Assembly: GCA_038230275.1 (NCBI GenBank)
Contig: JBBRNO010000029.1
Span: 1-54,445, forward strand
Length of the DNA: 54,445 bases
Origin: JANXXV01 sp038230275
Lineage (GTDB): Bacteria; Acidobacteriota; Terriglobia; Bryobacterales; Bryobacteraceae
Reading direction: 5' to 3'
Part shown: piece after piece, positions 16,336 to 25,750 of the stretch
Numbering within the stretch: position 1 is the stretch's first letter
How the letters are laid out: every line of letters starts with the position of its first letter
The notes under the pieces: model-generated
What the model was told of the DNA's origin: nothing
Database searches by the model: none
Seen by the model: the letters and a program-made list of their open reading frames with translations, nothing else
Made by a program: the position numbers and the translations under genes

Positions 16336-16473
16336 ATGGACAACACTTGCGACCATAACAAAACCGAAGTGCTGGCACGGCGCGACGGCGTCGATTACGT
16401 CCGCTGCCTGGGGTGCGGACAAGTCTTTGAAGCGGAAGATCTTGAACAGGTCACAGTGTACGACGAAGACTGA
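16336..16473 (+). CDS. Small zinc-ribbon protein
   Basis: The gene encodes 45 residues: MDNTCDHNKTEVL, then DYVRCLGCGQVFEAEDLE and an acidic tail. The four ligands C5, H7, C27 and C30 (CDH and CLGC) fit a small zinc ribbon. The ATG at 16336 is preferred because a strong promoter ends only 18 bases upstream; the longer frame to 16291 starts inside that promoter. No partner or family is recognised. The protein may bind nucleic acid or protein. It precedes yvcK by 46 bases and may be transcribed with it. Confidence 0.72.
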   Translation: MDNTCDHNKTEVLARRDGVDYVRCLGCGQVFEAEDLEQVTVYDED

Positions 16474-16519
16474 TCGCCCCTACCACTCCCCGGCTCAACG
16501 TATGAGATTCTAGAACCTG

Positions 16520-17545
16520 ATGGTTCTACGCCGTGTGCGCAAGCTTCCTAAAGATCCTCTCCGGATTGTCTCCATCGGTGGTGGGAATGGTCTGTCGGCG
16601 CTGCTGCACGGGCTGAAACACCGCACTGGACCGGGCGGAGTAGATCTCGACATCACGGCCGTGGTGACCGTGACGGACGACGGCGGCAGCTCCGGCAGGC
16701 TACGGCGCGACTTTGCGGTGCTGCCCCCAGGCGACATCCGCAATTGCATGGTGGCTCTGTCTGAAGATGAGGCGCTGCTATCCAAACTCTTTCAGTACCG
16801 CTTTTCCAGCGGCCGCGGATTGAAGGGCCATAGTTTCGGCAATCTATTTCTCACGGCGCTTACGGATTTGACTGGAGATTTTGCGAAAGCGGTGCAACTC
16901 TCGTCGGAGGTGTTGGCCAGTTGCGGGCGAATTTATCCCTCTACCGCCGCGAACGTAGTGTTGGAAGCATTGCTTGCGGACGGGCGTGTGGTTTCCGGTG
17001 AGAGCCGGATCGGCAAAAGCAAAGTGCCGATTCAATGGATTCGAACAATGCCTCAGGACTGCGAACCGATTAGCGAAACTTTGGCTGCCATCGAAAGCGC
17101 CGACTTGATCACGCTGGGTCCCGGATCGCTATTCACCAGCGTGATTCCAAATCTGCTTATGAAGGGAATTCCAGAAGCCATTCAGCAATCGCAGGCCATT
17201 AAGGCCTACTTCGTAAATTTGATGTGGCAGCCGGGTGAGACAATGAATTTCCGCGCCTCCGATCATGTGGCGGCAATCCACGCACACGCCGGCCGGCCGA
17301 TTCTAGACTATGCCATGGTGAATACGCGTCCCATTACGGCGCCGCTCAAACGGAGATACGCCACGCAGAACGCCCAGCCGGTGGAAAATGACATCGACCG
17401 GGTGGCGGAAATGGGAGTGAAAGCAGTGGGACTGAAACTGGCTTGCGAAGGCGAGAAGGTGCGGCATGATTCGGCCGCGATTGCGGACATCGCCCTTAAG
17501 CTCGCGGGTGAAGGGCGGCGGCGGAAGCTGCGGCTGAATGGCTAA
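16520..17545 (+). CDS. yvcK: YvcK/GlmR-type gluconeogenesis/UDP-sugar sensing protein
   Basis: This 341-residue protein carries the CofD/YvcK fold: IVSIGGGNGLSALLHGLK (nucleotide-binding loop), VVTVTDDGGSSGRLRRDF, PPGDIRNCMVAL and a C-terminal LGPGSLFTSVIPNLL. In Bacillus this protein (GlmR) senses UDP-GlcNAc and controls GlmS, linking carbon flow to cell-wall precursors. Placement directly before glmU, 23 bases apart and in the same direction, fits that role and makes a two-gene UDP-GlcNAc unit likely. The start has no ideal ribosome site. Confidence 0.88.
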   Translation: MVLRRVRKLPKDPLRIVSIGGGNGLSALLHGLKHRTGPGGVDLDITAVVTVTDDGGSSGRLRRDFAVLPPGDIRNCMVALSEDEALLSKLFQYRFSSGRGLKGHSFGNLFLTALTDLTGDFAKAVQLSSEVLASCGRIYPSTAANVVLEALLADGRVVSGESRIGKSKVPIQWIRTMPQDCEPISETLAAIESADLITLGPGSLFTSVIPNLLMKGIPEAIQQSQAIKAYFVNLMWQPGETMNFRASDHVAAIHAHAGRPILDYAMVNTRPITAPLKRRYATQNAQPVENDIDRVAEMGVKAVGLKLACEGEKVRHDSAAIADIALKLAGEGRRRKLRLNG

Positions 17546-17568
17546 TTGGGGAAACGCTTAACAATCGA

Positions 17569-18960
17569 ATGGAAAACGATCTCAGTGTTGTAATTCTCGC
17601 CGCTGGCCTGGGCACGCGGATGAAATCCCGGAAGGCGAAAGTTCTGCATCATGCAGGGGGGCTTTCGCTGGTAGAACATGTGGTGAACTCGGCGTTGGCG
17701 CTCACCTCTCCGGATCGCGTAGTGGTGGTGGTGGGACATCAAGCAGAGCAGGTGCAGGAAACGCTCTCCGGCCGCGGCGTGCGCTTTGCACTGCAGACGG
17801 AGCAGAAAGGTACAGGAGACGCGCTCTCGGTTTGCCGCGCGGAAGCGCCCGAACGGGAAGGACTGCTGATTGTGCTCTACGGCGATTGCCCGCTGTTGTC
17901 AGTGGACACGTTGAATACGCTGCTCAGTCACCATCGCAACTCAGGGGCCGCGGCTACGGTGATTACCACGCTGTTGGACGACCCAAGTGGATATGGCCGG
18001 GCCATTGTGGACGATGCCGGCTACGTCGAGGCGATTGTAGAGCACAAAGTGGCGACAACGGAACAGCGGGCGGTACGCCAGATCAACTCAGGAATCTATT
18101 GCTTTGATGCGGCGCTGCTGTGGAAGCATCTGGCCGAGATCGAGCCAAATCCTGTGTCAAAGGAATATTACCTTACCGACATTGTCGAAATCCTGAATCG
18201 CGCCGGGCATAAAGTAAGTGCGCTGCTGCATGCCAATTCGAATGAGTTGATGGGCATCAACACACGCATTGAATTGGCCATCGTCGATCGGATTCTCCGC
18301 GAGCGGAAAGTGCGGCAACTGATGCTGGACGGCGTCACCATTGAGAAGCCGGAAACGGTGATTGTCGATTTGGGGGTCGAGGCCGGCATGGATTCCCTGG
18401 TGGAGCCGTTCGTTCAATTGCTGGGGAACACCACGATCGGGGAGAGTTGCCGGATTGGTGCCGGTTCCATCATTCGAGATTCCCAGCTTGGCGACGGCGT
18501 GGAGATTGCACCCTATACGCTGATTCAGTCATCCACGATAGATGCCGGCGCCACCATTGGCCCGTTTGCACGGCTGCGGCCCGGCAATCACGTGAAGGCG
18601 GCGGCGCACATCGGAAATTTCGTCGAGTTGAAGAAGACCACGCTAGGCGCGGGATCAAAAGCCGGGCATTTGACCTATCTGGGAGATTCCGTCATCGGTG
18701 CTGGTGTCAACGTCGGTGCCGGCACTATCACCTGTAACTATGACGGCATACATAAGCACCAGACGACCATTGGCGACGGTGTATTCGTGGGTAGCAACGC
18801 AACGCTGGTGGCGCCGGTGGAATTGGGCAGCGGGAGCTATATCGCGGCAGGTTCCGTGGTTACCGAAACGGTTCCGGAAGATTCGCTGGCAGTGGGCCGC
18901 GGCCGCCAAGTGAATAAAGACGGTTGGGCAAAGCGGCGGCGCGAGCAGCAGCAGCGTTAG
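17569..18960 (+). CDS. glmU: Bifunctional N-acetylglucosamine-1-phosphate uridyltransferase/glucosamine-1-phosphate acetyltransferase
   Basis: The 463-residue protein has the complete GlmU plan. The uridyltransferase begins with VVILAAGLGTRMKSRKAKVLH, followed by GTGDALSVC and LYGDCPLL. The left-handed beta-helix acetyltransferase (about 250-460) contains hexapeptide repeats and GPFARLRPGNHVKAAAHIGNFVELKKTTLG, NYDGIHKHQTTIGDGVFVGSN. It makes UDP-GlcNAc for peptidoglycan and lipopolysaccharide. It sits 23 bases after yvcK. Confidence 0.96.
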   Translation: MENDLSVVILAAGLGTRMKSRKAKVLHHAGGLSLVEHVVNSALALTSPDRVVVVVGHQAEQVQETLSGRGVRFALQTEQKGTGDALSVCRAEAPEREGLLIVLYGDCPLLSVDTLNTLLSHHRNSGAAATVITTLLDDPSGYGRAIVDDAGYVEAIVEHKVATTEQRAVRQINSGIYCFDAALLWKHLAEIEPNPVSKEYYLTDIVEILNRAGHKVSALLHANSNELMGINTRIELAIVDRILRERKVRQLMLDGVTIEKPETVIVDLGVEAGMDSLVEPFVQLLGNTTIGESCRIGAGSIIRDSQLGDGVEIAPYTLIQSSTIDAGATIGPFARLRPGNHVKAAAHIGNFVELKKTTLGAGSKAGHLTYLGDSVIGAGVNVGAGTITCNYDGIHKHQTTIGDGVFVGSNATLVAPVELGSGSYIAAGSVVTETVPEDSLAVGRGRQVNKDGWAKRRREQQQR

Positions 18961-18984
18961 GGCCAGGTAGAAGAACCTCACATA

Positions 18985-21210
18985 TCAGGGGATGGATTTC
19001 GACCGGCTTTGCGGAAGCGCTGCTTCCCAATTCTGCATCACTACCAGCGACGGGCCAGCCTGGGATGTCACAGCCGGGATGAGGAATCTTTGTCCGTCGG
19101 GCGATACGTCGAAACCGAGGACCGAATGGATCGCAGCTCTAGCTTCGGTGGAAATGGTGAAAAGCGGCGTTGCCGGACCGAATTCAGGTGTCGGCGAGAG
19201 CTTGGCAGGAACTGCGTACACACGCCCGTCAAATGCGAGATAGAACAACTCCTTCCCGTCGCGCCGCCAGCGCAGGGTCTGGGCACCGGCGCGGGATACC
19301 AGATGTCGCTCGCCGGTGACGCGCGGAATTCCGGTCGACTCAAAAGCCTGGACATAAACTTCGGGCCGGCCGGATTCATTCGAAGTAAACGAAAGCCATT
19401 TTCCGTCTGGGGAAAACGCGGCATTGGCCTCATGAAAACGAGTGCTCAACACTGGAATTACTTTACGGCCGTGGGCGAGGTCGAACATCAACACATCGCT
19501 CTGGGTTTCGTTCGCAAAACGGGCAATGCCGGTATTCTCGAAAACGATGAAGCGTCCATCGGGATACCAATCGGTCGGCATTTGGAATCCAGTTGGGGCC
19601 AGTGATTCCTCAGCATCGGTCTCTCCCGTTCCGCGGATGCGGACCTGAGGTAGTTTGCCTACAACACCGTACAGGAATCCAAGCGTCTTCGAATCAGGCG
19701 ACCAAACCGGATCGTCCCGTACGCCGGGTTCAAGCGTCAATTCGCGCATGGCGTTGCTCTTGACATCGACAATCCACAGATTCTGAGCGCCCCGCTCGAC
19801 ATCGTAGATCGCAGTCGCCAGCTTGCGTCCGTCCGGCGAGAGGCGGCCTGATTTCACGTTGACATTCGCGGGGCCGGCCGATCCAACTTGCCGGCCTTCC
19901 CGATTCACCCACACCAGTTGAGACCGGCTGACGACGCTTTGATACGCAATGGTTCCGCTGCTCGAAACCGAAAAATCGGCCCCGCCGGTAGGCCGGAACG
20001 AAGAGATTTTGTTGACGATGGGAATGGCTTCTCCCGTAACCCGGAGAGAGCGGGGATCAAAAGGTTGCGCCAGCAGATTGCCGGACCGGAGGTACATGAG
20101 GTAGCCCGTGTCTGGATTTGCCAACGAGGCTGTGTATAGAACCCGCGAGTCCGATTCGATCAAATCCTTGGCCGAGCCCAAATCGCCGAATCGCGCGACA
20201 CGCGCTCGATGGCGGTTGGTCGGAGTATCCCAGGTCAGATAAAGAATGTGCTCACCGTCGGGTAACATCTGGGGCCATCGATAAAGCTCCTTGAGCGGCT
20301 CAGGAGAATCCCCGGAGGGAGAAATCGAGTAGCTTGTGAAAGACGCACCAAGTAACAGTCTCTGGGCGCTCAACCAGGCACCGGAAAGCAGAAATCCCGG
20401 CGAGTCGCCCAAGACGACGCGAGCATCACCTTCAAGCGGGACTCGCTGGAGTTTCCCCTTAACGGTCAAAAAAAGCGACCGGCTGTCGGGCGCCCAGAAG
20501 AGGGTGTGGACTCCTTCGCTGCCCGGAAGCAGCCGCGGCTCGAGGGAGTCGAAATCACGCACGAAAACGCTGAATGCGCCACTTGTATCCATTGCGGTAA
20601 ACGCTAGATGCGTTCCGTCGGGGGACAGTGCGAACGACTGCCGGCTGACGCCTGCTTCTAACATGAACCCGGTAGGCGGCACGACCGCAAATCTTGCAGG
20701 CTTTGGCATCACGGCCGGATTCGGACGCCTCATGGCTAGCCAGAATCCACTTGTAATCGCTATCAAAGCCGCGCCCGCGAGAAATGGCATCCACAGCCTT
20801 TTCCGCTCGCGAGGCTTAGGTTCTATCCGAAGGGCAGCCGGCGGCGCCATCTCCAGAACCGTCTTAGTCGAAGTGCGCTGGAGCGGCGCAATGAATCTGT
20901 AGCCCTTGCCGGGAACCGTTTCGATGTACCGCGGCTGGTCGGCCGAATCCCTCAGCGCCTGCCGTAGCTTGTTCACGGCCGTGTTCAGACCTTGCTCAAA
21001 ATCGCCGAAAGTTGTCCCTTGCCATAGATGACGCTGCAGTTCGTCGCGACTGAAGGTCTGCCCCGGTTGTTCGAGCAGAATCGAGAGGATCTGCAGCGGC
21101 TTGCCCTGAAGGCGGATGCGATTACCGAATTTGCGCAAATCGCCAGAGAGCGGTTCAAATTCAAAAGGACCGAACAAAACCTTAGGCGAGGGATTCGGCT
21201 GGCTTGCCAT
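18985..21210 (-). CDS. Winged-helix (OmpR/CadC-type) transmembrane protein with PD40 propeller
   Basis: This 741-residue protein begins with an OmpR/PhoB-type winged helix (about residues 8-110: FGPFEFEPLSGDLRKFG and RQALRDSADQPRYIETVPGKGYRF). A single membrane helix follows (about 140-160, MPFLAGAALIAITSGFWLA). A large outer domain has PD40/TolB-like blades (for example LSPDGTHLAFTAMD, WSPDSKTLGFLYG and FSPDGKWLSFTSNE). The layout is that of CadC-like one-component sensors, in which an outer domain controls DNA binding from the membrane. Such proteins are very abundant in Solibacter-type acidobacteria. Its target is unknown. The divergent ScyD-like gene starts 133 bases away. Confidence 0.88.
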   Translation of the reverse strand: MASQPNPSPKVLFGPFEFEPLSGDLRKFGNRIRLQGKPLQILSILLEQPGQTFSRDELQRHLWQGTTFGDFEQGLNTAVNKLRQALRDSADQPRYIETVPGKGYRFIAPLQRTSTKTVLEMAPPAALRIEPKPRERKRLWMPFLAGAALIAITSGFWLAMRRPNPAVMPKPARFAVVPPTGFMLEAGVSRQSFALSPDGTHLAFTAMDTSGAFSVFVRDFDSLEPRLLPGSEGVHTLFWAPDSRSLFLTVKGKLQRVPLEGDARVVLGDSPGFLLSGAWLSAQRLLLGASFTSYSISPSGDSPEPLKELYRWPQMLPDGEHILYLTWDTPTNRHRARVARFGDLGSAKDLIESDSRVLYTASLANPDTGYLMYLRSGNLLAQPFDPRSLRVTGEAIPIVNKISSFRPTGGADFSVSSSGTIAYQSVVSRSQLVWVNREGRQVGSAGPANVNVKSGRLSPDGRKLATAIYDVERGAQNLWIVDVKSNAMRELTLEPGVRDDPVWSPDSKTLGFLYGVVGKLPQVRIRGTGETDAEESLAPTGFQMPTDWYPDGRFIVFENTGIARFANETQSDVLMFDLAHGRKVIPVLSTRFHEANAAFSPDGKWLSFTSNESGRPEVYVQAFESTGIPRVTGERHLVSRAGAQTLRWRRDGKELFYLAFDGRVYAVPAKLSPTPEFGPATPLFTISTEARAAIHSVLGFDVSPDGQRFLIPAVTSQAGPSLVVMQNWEAALPQSRSKSIP

Positions 21211-21343
21211 ATCAAGTATCCGATTGAGTTTACCAGAGCTGAGGATAGGATGTAATCCCTATCTGCTCAGTAGTTTCCGGGCTGAGGTAAACTCCAGCCG
21301 AACTCCATGGACAGTAACCCATTTTCAGGTTAGAGTTCGTCGC

Positions 21344-22471
21344 ATGTCGATAAAGTCACTAATCCCTTTTCTGTTTCTCGCGTCGTCGGCGTGGTGCCAG
21401 CCGCAGACTTTGATTACAGGGCTTCAAGCTCCAAGTAAGATCATTCTCACGCCGCGTGGCAATTTTCTTGTCACCGAGACCAGCATGAGTCCGAATTCAG
21501 GACGCCTCTCCTTTGTTAGCCGGGCAGGCGTGCGAAGGAGTCTAATAGAAGGCCTGCCATCGGGGACCGAGGTCACTTTGGCTGGAGGAAGCGGTCCTGC
21601 CGCGATGGCGCTTCGGGACCGAACGCTATATCTGACCATTGGTCCGGGAGACTCCGAGCGAACGGGCGCAGCTCCAGGAACATCTACGCTGAATCCTCAG
21701 AGCGCTTCCTCACCGATCTTCTCGTCCGTGTTGGAAATCCACTTCAGCGCCGACGTGGACACGATCGGCGGTACGTTCCGCATGACGGCGCAGCATCAGC
21801 AGGCGTTAAACGATGGGGGAGAAGTGGAAATCGCAGATTCGGGCACCACGGCTCGTATCTCTCTCCTGACGCGGTTCCCAATCGCCGAACCGAATCCGGC
21901 GGCCGTATACAAGTTCTCCAATCCCTGGGGTCTAGCTCTTTCCGAAGATGGCGGCAACCTCTATCTGACCGACGCCTCGCAGAACTGCCTGCTGCGGATT
22001 GATACAGCCACCGGCCGCTGGCGGAGACTGGCGCGATTTGGTCCGCTTCGGAATCCGACGCCGGTCGGGCCGCCCGTGGTCGATGCGGTGCCCACCAGTG
22101 TACGGATCTACGGTAATTCGGTGCTCGTCAGCTTCCTCAGTGGATTTCCTTTCGCCAGCGGCAACGGACGGGTGCTGATAGTGAACCCTGAAACGGGCGT
22201 TGCCGACCCGTTCATTTTTAATCTGACCTCCGCCACGGACGTGCTGTGGCGACCCAGGCCAGGCGGCCGAGCTCAGTTCTTCGTGCTGGAGTTCAGCGCC
22301 AATCAGAGCGCATCGCCAGCACCTCCCGGGCGGCTATTGCGATTCGACGCCGCCGATCCTCAGGTTGCCGGGACGTTTATCACTCCAGTGAGCATGGTAT
22401 TCGACGAGGCGACCAGCGATCTCTTTATCCTGGAGCTGCGAGGTCAGATTCAACAGCTCAAGATCAACTAG
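21344..22471 (+). CDS. ScyD/ScyE-like secreted propeller protein
   Basis: The 375-residue product starts with a signal peptide (MSIKSLIPFLFLASSAWC). The rest is a six-bladed-propeller pattern of the ScyD/ScyE type: LITGLQAPSKIILTPRGNFLVTE, NPWGLALSEDGGNLYLTDAS and PISMVFDEATSDLFILEL-like blades. Cyanobacterial ScyD/ScyE sit with scytonemin genes, but most relatives elsewhere have no known role. The ATG at 21344 is used because the longer frame lacks a signal peptide. It is divergent from the winged-helix/PD40 gene, which might control it. Confidence 0.78.
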   Translation: MSIKSLIPFLFLASSAWCQPQTLITGLQAPSKIILTPRGNFLVTETSMSPNSGRLSFVSRAGVRRSLIEGLPSGTEVTLAGGSGPAAMALRDRTLYLTIGPGDSERTGAAPGTSTLNPQSASSPIFSSVLEIHFSADVDTIGGTFRMTAQHQQALNDGGEVEIADSGTTARISLLTRFPIAEPNPAAVYKFSNPWGLALSEDGGNLYLTDASQNCLLRIDTATGRWRRLARFGPLRNPTPVGPPVVDAVPTSVRIYGNSVLVSFLSGFPFASGNGRVLIVNPETGVADPFIFNLTSATDVLWRPRPGGRAQFFVLEFSANQSASPAPPGRLLRFDAADPQVAGTFITPVSMVFDEATSDLFILELRGQIQQLKIN

Positions 22472-22488
22472 CGCACCGGCTGACGATT

Positions 22489-22516
22489 CCGCGGATGGTG
22501 CAGTTGCCGTCCGCGG
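22489..22516. terminator. Possible bidirectional terminator hairpin
   Basis: CCGCGGA (22489-22495) pairs with TCCGCGG (22510-22516) around a 14-base loop, between convergent genes. A TTTTTT run follows 18 bases later, inside the end of the minus-strand gene, so the match to an intrinsic terminator is poor. Confidence 0.3.
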
Positions 22517-22527
22517 CGGAGCCAGCG

Positions 22528-22857
22528 CTAGGGTTTTTTATCTTGCGGGCGAACGATGATTCGCACGGCCACATCGCCGTCGGGAGAAGGTTTGAATCCC
22601 ACCGTTACACGAGCCTTCAGACGCAATTTCCCTTCGATCTTCGTCTCAGCGGTGATCAGAAAACTGCGATTTTCAGCGGGCTTTCCAGGAACTGTCCGCG
22701 CTACGGCGATTTGTCCAGCCGGCAGTTGGGAAATTGTGCCCGAGAAAAACTCGTAGTTCGGTTCGGCGGGTGTAGTTCCCTGCTCCTGCGCGTGGATCAC
22801 TGGCGTTACCAGCGGTGAGCGCAACGCGAGGATGAAAACTGCCCTAAGAAACCACAT
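22528..22857 (-). CDS. Small exported protein of unknown function
   Basis: The 109-residue product has an N-terminal signal sequence (MWFLRAVFILALRSPLVTPVIHA) and a short beta-rich mature part: YEFFSGTISQLPAGQIAVARTV, RSFLITAETKIEG and GDVAVRIIVRPQD. This resembles small single-domain DUF5666-like proteins with an OB-like fold, but the match is too weak to name. It lies alone between a convergent propeller gene and truB. Confidence 0.62.
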   Translation of the reverse strand: MWFLRAVFILALRSPLVTPVIHAQEQGTTPAEPNYEFFSGTISQLPAGQIAVARTVPGKPAENRSFLITAETKIEGKLRLKARVTVGFKPSPDGDVAVRIIVRPQDKKP

Positions 22858-22924
22858 CTTTTAGACTAAGTAAATCGAATGAATGTCAGGTGAAGATCAG
22901 ATTAAACTTCGTTCATGAACGGAA

Positions 22925-23824
22925 TCACAACACTAGTACCGGATGATACAGATGCGGCAAAACAGCTTCCCCGATCGCCACCAGATCCCCTCCGTAAGAG
23001 ACTGCCTTCACGAACTTAGCTTCAGGGTCCAAACGGAATGGAGAAACGCGGAAGTCCCTGCCCTGACGGATAAATCCCACGGTGGAATCGTCCACTAATT
23101 CTCGGGGAAATTCCGGCAACAGATCGGCACACGGAATCAGGGCTTCAGCCAGATTTCCGGCTTCGGCAAGGACCGCCAGTTGGTCCAGCGTTCGCGCCAT
23201 GCTGAGATCGAACCCGCCGGCGGAGACACGACGCAGACGGCTGAGGAATGCCCCACATCCCAACACCTGGCCCAAATCGTGTGCGATGCTGCGGATGTAC
23301 GTTCCGGTGGACGAATGGACCCGCATGGTGAGATCCGCGCCAGTGCAATCCAGTATTTCGAGCGAATAAATCTCTACTTCCACCGGCTTCATCTCCACCG
23401 CAATATTCTGCCGTACCAGGCGGTAGGCCGGAGTGCCGCCTATCTTCTTGGCTGAAACGGCCGGCGGAACCTGACTGATCTTTCCGCGAAACGAAGCCAA
23501 TTCCAATTCCATGCGATCACGGTCGAGGGTGACTGCCGTTTCCGGCGAGGTGGCGGCACCGGCTGCGTCATAGCTATCGGTGGACCAGCCGAAGTGCACT
23601 ACCGCTTCGTATACTTTGTCGGTCCGCTGGAAGTATTGAGCCAGCCGGGTGGCGCGGCCGATGATAAGCGGCAGCACCCCGGTGGCATCTGGATCCAGCG
23701 TGCCCAGGTGCCCCACTTTCTTGGTATTTGCCAGACGGCGCATGCGGTTCACAACGTCGTGCGAGGTCCAGCCGGCCGGTTTATCGGCAACAATCAATCC
23801 ATCCATTCTTTCCCACTCTATCAT
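22925..23824 (-). CDS. truB: tRNA pseudouridine(55) synthase TruB
   Basis: The 299-residue protein has the TruB core: DKPAGWTSHDVVNRMRRL, then the catalytic motif GHLGTLDPDATGVLPL (nucleophile Asp), YEAVVHFGWSTDSYDAAG and the RNA-binding RVHSSTGTYIRSIAHDLG. It makes pseudouridine-55 in the T-loop of tRNAs. Starts at 23824 (MIEWERMDG) or 23806 (MDGLIV) are both possible. Transcription is divergent from the ABC exporter gene across about 32 bases. Confidence 0.94.
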   Translation of the reverse strand: MIEWERMDGLIVADKPAGWTSHDVVNRMRRLANTKKVGHLGTLDPDATGVLPLIIGRATRLAQYFQRTDKVYEAVVHFGWSTDSYDAAGAATSPETAVTLDRDRMELELASFRGKISQVPPAVSAKKIGGTPAYRLVRQNIAVEMKPVEVEIYSLEILDCTGADLTMRVHSSTGTYIRSIAHDLGQVLGCGAFLSRLRRVSAGGFDLSMARTLDQLAVLAEAGNLAEALIPCADLLPEFPRELVDDSTVGFIRQGRDFRVSPFRLDPEAKFVKAVSYGGDLVAIGEAVLPHLYHPVLVL

Positions 23825-23856
23825 TGGGAAAAAATGCCGCTGCTAAACTCAGTAGA

Positions 23857-25740
23857 GTGGAAGAAGAGGTAATCGGAAAAGCGTACGACAGCCGCCTGAT
23901 GGCGCGGTTGCTGACGTATATGCGGCCGTACAAAGCCAGAGTGGCGGTGTCGCTGGTATTTCTCAGCGTCGGCGCTCTTTTGCAGGTGGCTGGGCCGTTA
24001 CTAACCAAGCTAGCCATAGACCGGTATCTGCTGCCGAACCACTCGGCGACGGCTCCTGGGCCGCTGGACCGCTACCTTTCACAGGATGCCTGGATTGGGC
24101 TGGCGCAAGTGTCCGCGCTGTATCTGGCGGCGTTGCTGGTGAACTTGCTGATGGAGTTTGGCCAGACCTACCTGATGCAGTGGACCGGCCAGAATGCCAT
24201 GTCGGATCTGCGGCACCAGCTGATGGGACACGTGCAGAAGCTCGACGTGGCCTACTTCGACCGCAATCCAGTGGGCCGGCTGGTAACGCGCGTTACCACC
24301 GATGTGGATGTGTTGAACGACTTGTTCACCTCCGGACTGGTGACGATTCTGGGCGATCTGCTGATGCTCAGCTTTGTGGCTGTGGCGATGTTGCGCATGA
24401 ACCCGGGGATGACCGGCATGCTGTTACTGGTGGTGCCGCTGGTGGTTCTGGTAACCGGCATTTTCCGGCGCGCCGTGCAAAGCAGCTACAGGCGCATTCG
24501 CGTGGCGATCGCCCGCATCAATGCGTATCTGCAGGAACACGTCAACGGTATGCCGGTGTTGCAGTTGTTCAACGGCGAAGTGCGCAGCGCAGAGGAATTC
24601 CGCGCCATCAATTATGACCACATGGACGCCTTTAAGGATTCCATCTTCGCCTACGGCTGGTTCTATCCGGTAGTGGAATTTCTAAGCATGCTGGCGCTGG
24701 CGCTGCTGCTGGCCTATGGCGGATTCGAAGTCCGGGGTGGAGCGCTGACGCTGGGTTCGTGGGTGGCTTTCCTGCAATATGGAATGCGTTTCTTCCGTCC
24801 GATTCAGGACCTGAGCGAAAAATACAACATTCTGCAAGGCGCTATGGCGGCTTCAGAGAGGATCTTCAAACTATTGGACACCGAGCCCACCATCGTCTCG
24901 CCCGCTGTCACGACGCCCGTCTCCACGTTGCCGGTGTCCATCGAATTCGATCACGTTTGGTTCGCCTATAATGCCGAAGATTGGGTACTGCAAGACGTCA
25001 GCTTCACCATCGCACCGGACGAAACAATCGCGGTTGTGGGACACACCGGCGCCGGAAAGACCACGCTCACCAACCTGCTGCTGCGATTTTATGACGTGCA
25101 GAAGGGTGCGATTCGTATTGGCGGAGTGAACATCCGCGAATTCGATCTTCTCGAACTGCGGCGGCAGTTCGGCATTGTTCTGCAGGATCCTTATCTCTTC
25201 TCAGGAACGATTGCCGACAACATCCGGCTGGGTACGGCGGGCATCACCGACAAGGCGTTGGAACTGGCCGTCGAGAAGGTCAATCTAAAGGAATACGTCG
25301 ACCGGCTTCCGCTGCGATTTGGCGAACCGGTGCGAGAACGGGGAAGCGGCATTTCAACCGGGCAAAAGCAACTGATTAGCTTTGCCCGTGCCTTGGCGCA
25401 CGACCCGAGGATTCTGATTCTGGATGAGGCGACATCGAGCGTCGATACCGACACGGAAATTCGAGTGCGCGAGGCGCTGGGGCGGCTGGTGGAAGGCAGG
25501 ACGTCGATCGTCATTGCGCACCGTCTATCGACGATTCAACGCGCTGACCGGATCTTCGTGATGCACAAGGGCAGGCTGCGGGAGACGGGTACGCACCAAC
25601 AGTTGCTGGCGATACGGGGGATCTACTGGAAGCTTTACCAACTGCAGTATAAAGACCAGGAGCTGCGGCCGGCGCTGGGCGGTACATCCGAACGGAGCCG
25701 ACCGGCCCGCCCGGTTGCACTGAATACCGGGAAAGTCTAA
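23857..25740 (+). CDS. ABC exporter, fused membrane and ATPase domains (MsbA/MdlB-like)
   Basis: The product is about 627 residues: a six-helix membrane domain (about residues 20-310) and a nucleotide-binding domain (about 370-600) with Walker A GHTGAGKTT, signature ISTGQKQLISFARAL, Walker B ILILDEAT and H-loop IAHR. The signature deviates from LSGGQ as in YheH/MdlB-type exporters, which form heterodimers. No partner half is next to it, so a homodimer or a distant partner is needed. GTG at 23857 (MEEEVIGKAYD) is chosen because the upstream part of the open frame overlaps truB and lacks a membrane-domain match. Substrate unknown (lipid or drug likely). Confidence 0.86.
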   Translation: MEEEVIGKAYDSRLMARLLTYMRPYKARVAVSLVFLSVGALLQVAGPLLTKLAIDRYLLPNHSATAPGPLDRYLSQDAWIGLAQVSALYLAALLVNLLMEFGQTYLMQWTGQNAMSDLRHQLMGHVQKLDVAYFDRNPVGRLVTRVTTDVDVLNDLFTSGLVTILGDLLMLSFVAVAMLRMNPGMTGMLLLVVPLVVLVTGIFRRAVQSSYRRIRVAIARINAYLQEHVNGMPVLQLFNGEVRSAEEFRAINYDHMDAFKDSIFAYGWFYPVVEFLSMLALALLLAYGGFEVRGGALTLGSWVAFLQYGMRFFRPIQDLSEKYNILQGAMAASERIFKLLDTEPTIVSPAVTTPVSTLPVSIEFDHVWFAYNAEDWVLQDVSFTIAPDETIAVVGHTGAGKTTLTNLLLRFYDVQKGAIRIGGVNIREFDLLELRRQFGIVLQDPYLFSGTIADNIRLGTAGITDKALELAVEKVNLKEYVDRLPLRFGEPVRERGSGISTGQKQLISFARALAHDPRILILDEATSSVDTDTEIRVREALGRLVEGRTSIVIAHRLSTIQRADRIFVMHKGRLRETGTHQQLLAIRGIYWKLYQLQYKDQELRPALGGTSERSRPARPVALNTGKV

Positions 25741-25750
25741 AGCGGCTCGC

